Below are positions 1-9,171 of a DNA stretch of 64,000 bases, piece by piece; the stretch's first letter is position 1; the number at the start of each line of letters is the position of its first letter. The notes under the pieces were generated by a model, which did not search any database, was not told the DNA's origin, and saw only the letters and a program-made list of their open reading frames with translations. Origin of the DNA: Tritonibacter aquimaris (GTDB lineage Bacteria; Pseudomonadota; Alphaproteobacteria; Rhodobacterales; Rhodobacteraceae); NCBI RefSeq assembly GCF_009617595.1, contig NZ_WIXK01000003.1:62001-126000 (forward strand), written 5' to 3'. The translations under genes were made by a program, and so were the position numbers.

Positions 1-1962
1 GCAGGAACCGTTCCGGGACTAAGTAAGATCCAGGATGTCTTTGCCGATGATATCCACCCGAATTCTATTGGGTTTTATTATCTCAGCCTGTTTCAATATG
101 CTGTTTTAACTGGGGAATCCCCCCAAGGCTTACCGCATCAACTCAAATCGCAATGGGGGGCAGCCTTTGATGCGCCCTCACCCGAACTCGCACAACGGCT
201 ACAGGAAATTGCCGAAGGCGCTGCACAAAGCGACAGTGAAACAGCCGCGTTGCCTGCAGATCCAGCCCCGCTGCCAATAGAACCGATTGTTGTGCGTCTC
301 AATCAAAAAGACACGGCATTTTCGACACGCGATGCAGATTTAAGCCAGCCCATGGCCATGAACCTTGCACCCGTTGCGGATTGGTCACCGCAGGCACCGT
401 TTCTTGATCATTTTAAAACCGCGCGCAGCTGGATCGGACATCTTCCCGGTCAATGGGGCGGCGCAACTGAGGCCGATCTGCGCGCCGCAGGCTATCTTGA
501 TGAAAACGGCTGGCCCACCGCAATTCCAACAGAGCTGAGCTCAATCGGCACCGTGCTTCTGGCGGATCTGCCACCTGAAGCGCGTTCGCTTGCGGGGCGT
601 TATCGCCTGACGTTTGATGGTGACGGAATTATCGAAGTGTCAGGACGCGTGGAAAACGTGCGTTATGATGAAGGTGAAGTCTGGTTTGATTTCACCCCCG
701 GCCCCGGCATTGTTGACATTCGCATCCAGCGCAATGACCGCCAGAACACCGGAAACTACATCCGCAATATCCAAATCGTGAAGCAGGAACATCTTGAGGC
801 CCATGCTGCGGGTAAGATGTTCAATCCACGCTGGCTTGATCTGCTGGAGGGATTTAAGGCGCTCCGTTTCATGGACTGGATGGAGACCAATGATTCAAAA
901 CAGATCGGCTGGGAAGATCGCCCCTTGGCCACCGACTACACCTGGGCGCGCAAAGGCGTTCCAGCCGAAGTTATGCTGCGCCTTGCCAATGAGCTTGGAA
1001 CAGCGCCGTGGTTCACGCTGCCGCATCAAGCCGATGACAGCTATCTGAGAAATTTTGCCCGGCTGACCCATCAGCAGCTGGACGCAGATCTGCAGCTGTA
1101 TGTGGAATTCTCAAACGAAGTGTGGAACTGGCAGTTTGAACAGGCCCATTGGGCCGAAGCCCAAGCCCAGGCGCGCTGGGGCAAAGAAAACCTATGGATG
1201 CAATTTTACGGCGGGCGCGCTGCTGAGATGGCCGAGATCTGGACAGACGTTTTTGCCGAAGCCCCCGAGGATCGTCTGACAACAGTGATTGCAACCCAAA
1301 CCGGGTGGCTCGGGCTGGAAGAGCAGCTGCTTGACGCCCCATTGTGGACGGCGGAACACAGCCATGGCAAACCTCCGGCCGCCCATTTTGATGCCTACGC
1401 CATCACGGGGTATTTTGGCGGTGTGCTTGGGCGGCAAGACTATGTTGATGTTGTCAGAGCTTGGATCGCTGACAGTCGCGCCCATGCACAAGAACGCGGG
1501 CTTGCCAAAGGTCTGCGTGGCATCGCGCTGCGCGATTTCATCGCGCAACATCAATTTGATATCGCAACTGCACAAGCCAACATAGAGCTGCGCGACGGGC
1601 TGATTTCTGGCCTCGAAGCAGACACGCTGGCGGATTTCAGCAACCGTATCTTACCCTATCACGCCAAGGTGGCAGAAAAGCATGGTCTTGATCTCATCAT
1701 GTATGAGGGCGGCAGCCATGTCGTGGGCGTTGGTCCATATGTGGACGATGAAGAACTCACGGCCTTTTTCACCCATTTCAACTACACAGCAGAAATGGGC
1801 GAACTGTATCGCCAACTGCTGAAAGACTGGCACGCGGCTGGCGGCGTCTTGTTTGGTGCTTATGCAGATGTATCAGCGCCTGGGAAATGGGGCAGCTGGG
1901 GCAGCTTGCGCACGCTCACAGATAAAAACCCGCGCTGGGATGCATTGGAGGCTGCAAAATGA
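1..1962 (+). CDS. SGNH-hydrolase / glycoside-hydrolase-like fusion, 5' truncated
   Basis: The reading frame is open from base 1, so the start lies outside the window; the TTG at 250 is only an internal codon. The first 30 or so codons contain a D-x-x-H-P-N motif followed by a hydrophobic stretch, as in the last catalytic block of SGNH esterases. The rest resembles a clan-A TIM-barrel glycoside hydrolase. A candidate acid/base Glu sits in the FSNEVWN motif (codon 1117) and a candidate nucleophile Glu in MYEGG (codon 1705). It overlaps the following glycosyltransferase by ATGA. A role in trimming or deacylating the local exopolysaccharide is inferred from context; the substrate is unknown. Confidence 0.7.
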   Translation, partial: AGTVPGLSKIQDVFADDIHPNSIGFYYLSLFQYAVLTGESPQGLPHQLKSQWGAAFDAPSPELAQRLQEIAEGAAQSDSETAALPADPAPLPIEPIVVRLNQKDTAFSTRDADLSQPMAMNLAPVADWSPQAPFLDHFKTARSWIGHLPGQWGGATEADLRAAGYLDENGWPTAIPTELSSIGTVLLADLPPEARSLAGRYRLTFDGDGIIEVSGRVENVRYDEGEVWFDFTPGPGIVDIRIQRNDRQNTGNYIRNIQIVKQEHLEAHAAGKMFNPRWLDLLEGFKALRFMDWMETNDSKQIGWEDRPLATDYTWARKGVPAEVMLRLANELGTAPWFTLPHQADDSYLRNFARLTHQQLDADLQLYVEFSNEVWNWQFEQAHWAEAQAQARWGKENLWMQFYGGRAAEMAEIWTDVFAEAPEDRLTTVIATQTGWLGLEEQLLDAPLWTAEHSHGKPPAAHFDAYAITGYFGGVLGRQDYVDVVRAWIADSRAHAQERGLAKGLRGIALRDFIAQHQFDIATAQANIELRDGLISGLEADTLADFSNRILPYHAKVAEKHGLDLIMYEGGSHVVGVGPYVDDEELTAFFTHFNYTAEMGELYRQLLKDWHAAGGVLFGAYADVSAPGKWGSWGSLRTLTDKNPRWDALEAAK

Positions 1963-2789
1963 AAACGATGAGCATCCTAATCCCCGCCCACAACGAAGCA
2001 GATGAAATCGCACAATGTTTAGACGCGGTGTATCGGTCGAACTTGCCACAAGATTTGCGAGCAGAAGTGCTTGTGCTGGCAAATGGGTGCAGCGATCAAA
2101 CCGCAAAAATTGCGCGAGAAATTCCGTGCCCTGCGGGCTGGGATCTCAATGTTCTTGAGATAGAAACCGGCGGCAAGCTGAATGCTCTCAACCAAGGGGA
2201 CCGCGCGGCAGGTGGTGATATCTTGATCTATCTGGATGCAGATGTGCGCATTTCGCCTGACTTACTGGCAGAGCTCGCCACACTTTTGGACCATACCGAT
2301 CCGCGTTATGCCTCAGGCCGACCAGAGGTATTTTGCAACACTTCCGCCTTTAGCCGAGCTTATGGGCGGCTTTGGGTAAATCTGCCTTTTGTCACCAAAG
2401 GCGTGCCGGGCTTTGGCGTCTTTGCCATGAACCGTACTGGACGTGCGCGTTGGGGGGATTGGCCCAGCATCATCGCAGATGATACATTCGCCCGCCTGAT
2501 GTTTAGCCCCCATGAGCGCCATCTGGCACAGGCAGGCTATCGCTGGCCTCTGGTGTCAGGGCTTGGCAATCTGATCCGTGTTCGCCGCAGGCAAAACGCT
2601 GGCGTGGCAGAGATTGAGCAAAAATACCCAGAACTTCTGCAAAACGACGACAAATCTGCGCCGTCTCGTGCTGAGATTGTCTCGCTCGCCGTTAAAAAGC
2701 CGCTGGCCTTTCTCGCCTATGCGGCTGTGTCATTGGGTGTAAAAACCCCGCTTTTTCGCAAAGGCGGCTATTGGGCACGCGGGCGCTAA
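1959..2789 (+). CDS. Family 2 glycosyltransferase
   Basis: 276 residues. The N-terminus has the GT2 opening SILIPAHNEADEI, and the nucleotide-sugar/metal-binding motif LDADV is at residues 92-96. A later ADDTF segment near residue 170 fits the ED-type catalytic base region. The C-terminal 40 residues are hydrophobic and may touch the membrane. The start codon overlaps the stop of the upstream hydrolase gene (ATGA), so the two are translationally coupled. It probably adds a sugar to the exopolysaccharide repeat unit; donor and acceptor cannot be read from the sequence. Confidence 0.85.
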   Translation: MKTMSILIPAHNEADEIAQCLDAVYRSNLPQDLRAEVLVLANGCSDQTAKIAREIPCPAGWDLNVLEIETGGKLNALNQGDRAAGGDILIYLDADVRISPDLLAELATLLDHTDPRYASGRPEVFCNTSAFSRAYGRLWVNLPFVTKGVPGFGVFAMNRTGRARWGDWPSIIADDTFARLMFSPHERHLAQAGYRWPLVSGLGNLIRVRRRQNAGVAEIEQKYPELLQNDDKSAPSRAEIVSLAVKKPLAFLAYAAVSLGVKTPLFRKGGYWARGR

Positions 2790-2796
2790 GGCCCGC
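2779..2796 (+). terminator. Possible hairpin terminator between convergent genes
   Basis: A six-base-pair stem (GCGGGC / GCCCGC) with a six-base loop overlaps the stop codon of the GT2 gene and is followed by TAGTTT. The stem is short and the T tract weak, so this is tentative. It lies where two genes converge six bases apart. Confidence 0.3.
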
Positions 2797-4001
2797 TAGT
2801 TTGCGCAAGCCGACTGGAAATGCTGCAATAGTTTTGCGGCTTCTTGCTCGCTGTCATGGCGCTGAAGGACGCGTGCGCGCCCCGCATCACCCATTTTCTT
2901 CAGCTCAGACAACGGCATATCCGCAGCTTTCAAAATCGCGCGCGCAAATTCACTTGGGGAACCCGCAGGCACCATCCAACCGGTTTTCCCCGGAAGCACC
3001 AGTTCAGGTGTGCCCGCAATATAGGTCGCAATCACTGGGCGCGCGGCGGCCATGGCCTCCATCACCACCATCGGCAAGCCTTCGGCAAAGGATGGCATCA
3101 CCAATGCATGGCTGTTGTTCAGCTCGGCGCGCACCCCCGCCTCATCCAACCAACCGGTGAGCGTGACGTTTGCCTCAAGACCATGTTGCTTGATCGCAGC
3201 CTCCAAGGCCGGGCGCATTTCCCCATCACCAATCAAGGTGAGATGGACATCAGATCGCACCTGAACCACCTCAGCCAGCGCATGGATCAGATCCATCTGG
3301 CCCTTTTGCTCAACAAATCGACCAATCGCCGCGAGCCTCAGCGGGCCATTGGGCAACTCTGCAACCTCGGCAAAGCGCGCGGTTTCAATGCCGCAGTGCA
3401 CCACATTGATTTTGGACCAGCTGTCAAATTCCGCCCAGCGGCACAGCTGGCTACGGCCAAAACGGCTGATCGCAACGGTAAAGGCGGATTGGTCGACCTT
3501 TTCCCCCAATGACAGCTGCTGTGGGCCGTCAAATTCCTCAGGCCCATGCACGGTGAAACTGTAGCTGGGTCCCCCCAAAGCACGGGCGAGCATGGCCACA
3601 GCTGTAGCGTTCGTGCCAAAATGCGCATGCATATGATCAATGTCTGCCTGCTGACAGCGCTGTTTAACCCAGGCAGCTTCTGCCAAGTAGATCAGATGTT
3701 TGGCCACCCCCACCGATGATCGCCGCCCCATCTTGATCGCCTTCACAAGCGCACGGGCAAATCGTGCTGGTGTCTTCAATTCACGCAAAAGCGCAGCACC
3801 CAAAGCTTTGCCACCAGCCGCAAGCACATATTCGGTGTGCTCCTGCTCTTTTAGATCACCTGCATCAACCAATGGAGAAGGGCTTGCGCGCATTGCCAAA
3901 CGCAGGACCTCACATCCCTGTCGCTCCAGCGCGTGCAGCTCACGGCGGATAAAACTATGAGAGGGCTGCGGATAAGTGTTCAAAACATATGCAATTTTCA
4001 C
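2796..4001 (-). CDS. Family 4 glycosyltransferase (colanic-acid type)
   Basis: 401 residues with the GT-B two-domain layout of GT4 enzymes. The N-terminus (MKIAYVLNTYPQPSHSFI) matches the WcaL/colanic-acid group of retaining transferases. A Rossmann motif AAIGRFVEQKG opens the second domain, and the E-x7-E donor-site motif is seen in FAEGLPMVVMEAMA. It is convergent with the GT2 gene and divergent from the flippase. A likely role is assembly of the repeat unit on the lipid carrier in the cytoplasm. The specific linkage is unknown. Confidence 0.85.
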   Translation of the reverse strand: MKIAYVLNTYPQPSHSFIRRELHALERQGCEVLRLAMRASPSPLVDAGDLKEQEHTEYVLAAGGKALGAALLRELKTPARFARALVKAIKMGRRSSVGVAKHLIYLAEAAWVKQRCQQADIDHMHAHFGTNATAVAMLARALGGPSYSFTVHGPEEFDGPQQLSLGEKVDQSAFTVAISRFGRSQLCRWAEFDSWSKINVVHCGIETARFAEVAELPNGPLRLAAIGRFVEQKGQMDLIHALAEVVQVRSDVHLTLIGDGEMRPALEAAIKQHGLEANVTLTGWLDEAGVRAELNNSHALVMPSFAEGLPMVVMEAMAAARPVIATYIAGTPELVLPGKTGWMVPAGSPSEFARAILKAADMPLSELKKMGDAGRARVLQRHDSEQEAAKLLQHFQSACAN

Positions 4002-4224
4002 AAGGCAAAGCCTTCTATTTATCGTGTTGGCCAGACCCTAAAGTAGCCCCGTTAACAAGGCAAAAGCCTGAAAGCAAAAATGCCAATATGCGTTGATTTT
4101 ACAGCACTTCCGACACGGATGTGCCCCAATATCCAATTGCAGCGGTGTTGCCGCAGGGCGGAACAGGGTATGAGTTGAAAAACACACGCACATTACGCGG
4201 CACTTCGGTAAAAGGGATAGATTG

Positions 4225-5592
4225 ATGGCAGGAGTAACGTCACGGTTACGAAGCGGTGGCCTTATGGCGCGTGCATTGCGATCTGCCTCTTGGATGGTGG
4301 TCGGATACGGTGGCAGCCAGGCTTTGCGGCTTGCGTCCAACCTGTTGCTGACACGGATCCTCTTTCCCGAAGCCTTTGGCATGATGGCATTGGTAACAGT
4401 TGTAACCACGGGATTGATGCTGTTTTCAGACGTCGGGATCGGCCCGGCCATTTTGCAAAATAAACGCGGCGACGACCCTGAATTTTTGGACACGGCCTGG
4501 ACCATTCAGGTGATCCGAGGCGGCATCTTATGGGGTATCACTGCGATTCTCGCCTGGCCGGTGGCGCAGTTTTATCAAACCCCCGAGCTGATTTATATTC
4601 TGCCGATTGCCGGGATCGCGCTTGCGGTAGAGGGGTTCAAACCAACCCGCATTGAAACAGCCCACCGCCATCTAATGGTCGGTCGCGTCACAATTCTGGA
4701 GCTGATTAGCCAGCTCGTGAGCCTGGTAGCTATGGCAATCTTGGCAATCGTGACACAATCGGTGATCGCATTGGTGATCGGCAGCGTATTGCAATCGGTC
4801 GTCTACGTTATTGTCACACATATAAATCTGCCCGGACATCGTAACAAATTTCACTGGGACAAAACCGCAGCCCAAGAGTTGATCCGCTTTGGCAAATGGA
4901 TTTTCCTTTCAACCGCGTTCTGGTTCATCACATCACAGGGCGATCGGGCCATTCTTGGCAAATTCATCCCACTTGAAACACTGGGCATCTACAATATCGC
5001 GTTTTTCCTGGCGAGCTTTCCAATGGCGCTTGGCTATGCGGTGAACCAACGCCTGATGATCCCGGTGTATCGAGATGGCGCTGAAAGCGAAGGCCCTGGT
5101 TTCAAACGTAAGCAACGCTTGCTGCGTTTGGGCCTTTCCACCGGTCTGCTGCTGCTTTTGTGGACAATGGCTTTGGCCGGCCCTTGGCTGGTGGATCTTC
5201 TATACGACGCGCGCTACCAGCTGGCCGGTGCAATCATTGTGCCGCTTTCGCTGAGTTTGGCCCCTGCTGTGATTGCGATGACATATGATCAAGCGGCGCT
5301 TGCAGCTGGAGACAGTAAGTTGTTTTTTGCGGTGAGCGCGGTGCGTGCCATCTCTCAAACGGCATTCTTTTTGATCGGTGTACTAAACTGGGGCTTGCCC
5401 GGCGGCATCTTGGCCATGGGGGCTGCAATGCTGTTTACCTACCCGTTGATCGTCGCACTGGCGCTCAAACACAAGGTTTGGGATCCGCTGCACGATGTGG
5501 CGATGACACTGTGCTGCGTGGCGATCGGCGCCGTCGCGCTGAAACTTCACTGGGTCGCAATCGCCAATATGATCACCGAGTTACAGAACTAA
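4225..5592 (+). CDS. Oligosaccharide flippase (MOP/Wzx-like)
   Basis: 455 residues, almost entirely hydrophobic, with about 12-14 predicted membrane segments. It is of the polysaccharide-biosynthesis (RfbX/MATE-like) family, which moves lipid-linked repeat units across the inner membrane. The ATG at 4225 is chosen because AAGGG lies just upstream; the TTG at 4222 and the ATG at 4264 are alternatives. The N-terminal basic stretch followed by SWMVVGYGGSQALRLASN is typical of the first helix in this family. Its neighbours (glycosyltransferases, Wzz, CpsD-like, ExoY-like) support a Wzx/Wzy-type export system, although no Wzy polymerase is visible in the window. Confidence 0.85.
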   Translation: MAGVTSRLRSGGLMARALRSASWMVVGYGGSQALRLASNLLLTRILFPEAFGMMALVTVVTTGLMLFSDVGIGPAILQNKRGDDPEFLDTAWTIQVIRGGILWGITAILAWPVAQFYQTPELIYILPIAGIALAVEGFKPTRIETAHRHLMVGRVTILELISQLVSLVAMAILAIVTQSVIALVIGSVLQSVVYVIVTHINLPGHRNKFHWDKTAAQELIRFGKWIFLSTAFWFITSQGDRAILGKFIPLETLGIYNIAFFLASFPMALGYAVNQRLMIPVYRDGAESEGPGFKRKQRLLRLGLSTGLLLLLWTMALAGPWLVDLLYDARYQLAGAIIVPLSLSLAPAVIAMTYDQAALAAGDSKLFFAVSAVRAISQTAFFLIGVLNWGLPGGILAMGAAMLFTYPLIVALALKHKVWDPLHDVAMTLCCVAIGAVALKLHWVAIANMITELQN

Positions 5593-5597
5593 ACGAT

Positions 5598-6881
5598 TTA
5601 GCTGCGCAGCAAGACCCAGCGGGCGAAGAACCCTCTTTTGCTGTTTTTACGCTTCATCCGTCGAAGGCTGCGCGCATCAGTTTTTAGTTCTGGGATTGAG
5701 ACAACCGGCATCAAACCTGTTTCCCGTTCCATCTGTTCGGCTGTACGCAGCGTGGGCCGTGCAATTTCGAGCAAGAACGCCACGCCAATAGCGCCGAAAA
5801 AGCTCGCAACGGCCCCCATTATGGCAAGCTTCTTGCGCCCGCCATTTACGGGATAATCAGACAGCGCCGCTGCCTCAATAATTGTCAGGCGTTCCGACTG
5901 GCTGGAGCTTTCGAGGCGAAAGCCAACCTCAGCTTCACTGCGTCGGTCGATAATGGTGGCAAGTTGCCCCTGTAGCTGTTGCAATTGCCGATCAAGCCCA
6001 CCGAGCCTGCGTTCCACCTCTGGTGTGGTTGGCAGCGAAAGCTCAAGCTCCTGTTTACGATTGGACAGCAAAAGCACCTGCTCATCCAGGGTGGCCATTT
6101 CTTCCTGCAGCTCGGCCAAGCGACGGCGGGCAGTTGCAGGGCGCTCTGTCAGGCCAACCTGATCGGCCGCGCGGCGCAGCGCAATCTCTTCGCGCGCAAT
6201 TTCAAGCAAGCCTTCGTTGATTTGCGCCAGCTCATCACGGCGCAGTTCAATCACTCCAGGCAGCGACAGGTCGTGTTCAAACCGGTAGGCGCTGACCTCA
6301 TCTTCCAGGCGGTTCAGCTCTTCTTTGAGCGCGGCTTCTTTTTCGACAAAAAACGCCAGCGTCTCACGCGCCTGATCGATCCGGGATTGCGTGCTCAACT
6401 CAATGATGCGTTCAGCAAATTCATTGGCAACCTGCTGCGCAAGTTCAGGCGTGGCCATAGTTGCAGTAATGGTCAAAACCGAAATGGTACCATCATCAGC
6501 GAACCCTTCACGCGCAGCAGCCACCCCGGTGATGGAAATGGATTGCCGCATCAAAGATACGATCTCAGTCGGCCGCAACAACGGCGCATCCGCAAACACA
6601 TCGAATTTCTCAGCAATCTCGAGCAGAGTGTTACGCGCCATCAAGCGCTGCTCAATCAGCTGAATACGCCGCGCAGATGAACCGTCTACAGTTGATTTTG
6701 CCAGATCATCGGCGATGGTTGGCTGCGTGACCTGAATGACAACAGAAGAGTCGTAGAAATGTTCTTTCTGCAGCGCGATCCAAACTGCGAAGATACTTCC
6801 CAAGATAGTCAGCACAAAGATAAGCCGCAGACGGCGCTGCAACATATCAAAGAAGTCCCGCAGTGAATAAATTGGACCCAT
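5598..6881 (-). CDS. Wzz/GumC-type polysaccharide chain-length or export protein
   Basis: 427 residues. A membrane helix at about residues 19-36 is followed by a long periplasmic part with strong coiled-coil character (residues 165-320, rich in E, L, R and Q). A second helix near residue 360 precedes a Pro-containing cytoplasmic segment. This is the polysaccharide co-polymerase (PCP) architecture. There is no fused kinase domain; the separate CpsD-like gene just upstream probably supplies it. The gene is convergent with the flippase gene (5-base gap). It likely sets chain length or links the cytoplasmic and periplasmic machinery of exopolysaccharide export. Confidence 0.85.
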   Translation of the reverse strand: MGPIYSLRDFFDMLQRRLRLIFVLTILGSIFAVWIALQKEHFYDSSVVIQVTQPTIADDLAKSTVDGSSARRIQLIEQRLMARNTLLEIAEKFDVFADAPLLRPTEIVSLMRQSISITGVAAAREGFADDGTISVLTITATMATPELAQQVANEFAERIIELSTQSRIDQARETLAFFVEKEAALKEELNRLEDEVSAYRFEHDLSLPGVIELRRDELAQINEGLLEIAREEIALRRAADQVGLTERPATARRRLAELQEEMATLDEQVLLLSNRKQELELSLPTTPEVERRLGGLDRQLQQLQGQLATIIDRRSEAEVGFRLESSSQSERLTIIEAAALSDYPVNGGRKKLAIMGAVASFFGAIGVAFLLEIARPTLRTAEQMERETGLMPVVSIPELKTDARSLRRMKRKNSKRGFFARWVLLRS

Positions 6882-6993
6882 TAGGACACTCTAAACTGGA
6901 AATTGAAACGACATACGCAATGTACGTGTCGTTCTATAAATTACATTAAACTGGCGAAACTATGACAAATCTGCGTTGGGCGGTAAAAAAGCC

Positions 6994-8001
6994 TTAACTG
7001 ATCCGAGCGCGGTTCAAAACAACGCCCAAAAGCTGCGTGTGCCCTGCGAGTACTTTTTCACAAGCAGCAAGGTCTTTTGCTGTGCTTTTTGTTCCATCGG
7101 ACACCAGCAAAACCCCATCAACCTGCGGCAAGAAGGCCGTCAGATCGTCAAACTCCAACACTGGCGGCAAATCAAACAATGCAACATCCGCACGGGTATC
7201 TTCCATCAGATCATCAATGACCTGGGCCGAAGTGGGGTTATGCAACAGCTCTGCAGCGCCGCTTTCAACGTCACTGTTGAAACCAACCGCCAAACCATCG
7301 GCAAGACGCACCATCTGGCGCCGTGCAGGGTGGCGCCCAGTAAGAAACCCCTTCATGTCCCCCTGCTCAGGCAGGCCAAACGCCTTGGCGATACCGGGCT
7401 TGCGGAAATTCAGATCCATCAACAGCGTTCTGGAATTAGGAATCCGTGCAAGGCTTTGGGCGAGGTTCACCGCTGTCCATGTCGATCCGCAACCGGAGGT
7501 CGGTGACGCAACCGCAACCCGGCGCCAGCCCTGCGCACGCAACGTATGCAGCAAACGTGTGCGCAATAGGTCGGTGGCTCTTGCACTCTCACTTTGGCGA
7601 AAGCGATCCACAAGCGGCAGACGGCTACGCTTTACAACATCAGGATCAATGCGTTGAACCTGCAGCTGGCTCCACAGCGGTAACGGATGCGCTGGAAGCT
7701 GCACATCGCTATCAACGATCAGCTTCGATTGCGGCGCATCAAGCGGCTCCACAATATCATCATCTGCGTCATCATCGACCCAATGCTCCATTGGATCAAC
7801 CTCGCAGGCGCTTTCAACAGGGGGTTCCTGATCAACAGGAGTGTCCTGATCCACGCTGACATCTTCCGCGCGATTTCGGCGGTGAAAACTCTTTATCTTA
7901 GGTGCGTTTGACACAGCTGTGTTCTCCGCGGTCGATTGCGCGCCATGTGGCTTGACGCCAGTTGTCGGTTCAAAGCTGAGCGGATCAGATAGATCTTTCA
8001 T
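6994..8001 (-). CDS. CpsD/CapB-like exopolysaccharide protein with degenerate P-loop
   Basis: 335 residues from the ATG at 8001, which has GAGG upstream; a TTG at 8025 in the same frame lacks such a site. The first 110 residues are acidic and probably disordered. The remainder is a MinD/BY-kinase fold: LLMDLNFRKP corresponds to Walker A' and FDLPP to Walker B. The Walker A position reads TSGCGSTW, so the invariant lysine of GxGK[S/T] is missing. There is no tyrosine-rich tail. It is probably the cytoplasmic partner of the Wzz-like protein encoded next; ATP-dependent kinase activity is doubtful. Confidence 0.75.
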   Translation of the reverse strand: MKDLSDPLSFEPTTGVKPHGAQSTAENTAVSNAPKIKSFHRRNRAEDVSVDQDTPVDQEPPVESACEVDPMEHWVDDDADDDIVEPLDAPQSKLIVDSDVQLPAHPLPLWSQLQVQRIDPDVVKRSRLPLVDRFRQSESARATDLLRTRLLHTLRAQGWRRVAVASPTSGCGSTWTAVNLAQSLARIPNSRTLLMDLNFRKPGIAKAFGLPEQGDMKGFLTGRHPARRQMVRLADGLAVGFNSDVESGAAELLHNPTSAQVIDDLMEDTRADVALFDLPPVLEFDDLTAFLPQVDGVLLVSDGTKSTAKDLAACEKVLAGHTQLLGVVLNRARIS

Positions 8002-8075
8002 TTCAAACCTCAGCCTCGTTACCAATTAATTCAAATGGACACAGGGTCGCCATCCGCAAAACCATCCACTTCGCC

Positions 8076-8828
8076 TCAACAGCCGGTGCCACGCAACACT
8101 ACACCAATGGTACGGCGCAGTATGGACACATCCTCTTTCAAACTCAGGCGCGCAAGATAGTCGCGATCCATAACCTGACGGGTACAAAACGCGCTTTCGT
8201 TGCGCGACGAAACTTGCCACTTTCCGGTTATTCCGGGACGCAACGCAAAATAGGCCTCTGGCTCGCCATACATGTCCAATTGATCCAACATCATTGGACG
8301 TGGTCCCACCAAACTCATATCACCGATCAGCACATTCCATAGCTGTGGCAATTCATCAAGCGATGTCACCCGTAAAATCTTCCCAATCTTCGTAATGCGA
8401 GGATCGTTTTTTAGCTTTTGTTTCGCTTCCCATTCCGCCCGCATCTCAGGATCTGCATCCAAATAATACTCCAGCAACGTATCAGCATCACGCACCATCG
8501 TGCGCAGCTTTAGGATGGAAAACACCTTCCCATCTTGGCCCAAACGCTTCTGGCGATAAAATGGACGCCCGCCTTCGAGCCACAGAGCAGCAGCACAAAG
8601 GAGCAAAACCGGAAGCGTGATCGGCAACGCGGCTAAAACCAGCAACACATCAAGAACACGCTTGCCAATCCGCTTGTAAAAACGGGACGTTTCGGCCTGC
8701 CCTGCAAGGAGGCCAGCTTCATTAAGGTCGATTGCAACCGCAACCGGCTTTGAGGGCTGGGGCTCGACGTGATCTTTTGGTTGTCCAGCACGCGTGCTGG
8801 ATGTGCCACTCTCAAACGCGTCCTTCAT
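8076..8828 (-). CDS. Undecaprenyl-phosphate sugar-1-P transferase (ExoY/WcaJ type)
   Basis: 250 residues. The start at 8828 is preferred because AGGGG lies four bases upstream; an in-frame ATG at 8858 has no ribosome-binding site. After about 55 polar residues there is one hydrophobic hairpin (LLVLAALPITLPVLLLC), then the catalytic bacterial sugar transferase domain with KRLGQDGK, KLRTM, TSLDELPQ and GPRP motifs. C-terminal KWQVSSRNE is also conserved. It primes repeat-unit synthesis by transferring a sugar phosphate to undecaprenyl phosphate at the inner membrane. It heads the minus-strand exopolysaccharide group. Confidence 0.92.
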   Translation of the reverse strand: MKDAFESGTSSTRAGQPKDHVEPQPSKPVAVAIDLNEAGLLAGQAETSRFYKRIGKRVLDVLLVLAALPITLPVLLLCAAALWLEGGRPFYRQKRLGQDGKVFSILKLRTMVRDADTLLEYYLDADPEMRAEWEAKQKLKNDPRITKIGKILRVTSLDELPQLWNVLIGDMSLVGPRPMMLDQLDMYGEPEAYFALRPGITGKWQVSSRNESAFCTRQVMDRDYLARLSLKEDVSILRRTIGVVLRGTGC

Positions 8829-9171
8829 ATCACCCCTACTGACCCCTCGGACAATCATCGCTATGCGTGTGTGATTGCCACATTCCGACTTTTTATGACC
8901 TGGCGATGTCTCACAGACCTAAGGTCTGAAACAATGATATTGTTACAACCCAGCCGTGACCAACTCCAACCGCCGATATCTACGATGGCCTTGTTATCTT
9001 AAATTTGAGCCGCTTTTTCGCAAAATGACCATAACAGTGAGATTAGCTTAATTAATGGTTAAAGGAACCCACTAAGAGGTTAACAAACCTATCCTAAAGG
9101 ATAGATTGTTTCCTCACTTTGCGTGATGGTGGTACATGAAGGCGCTCATTCGCACGGAACATTTCCCCGAA
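8829..9171. promoter_or_regulatory. AT-rich intergenic region upstream of the ExoY-type gene
   Basis: No convincing gene is present. The stretch from 9000 to 9120 is clearly more AT-rich than its surroundings and lies between the end of the AraC gene and the start of the exopolysaccharide genes, so it probably holds their promoter. It contains one short inverted repeat, CTATCC-TAAA-GGATAG (about 9092-9107), which could be an operator or a weak hairpin. Confidence 0.35.

Noticed and set aside
5979-6680. Plus-strand open frame of 233 codons
   Set aside because: Antisense to the Wzz-like gene; its Gln-rich composition mirrors the coiled coil on the other strand.
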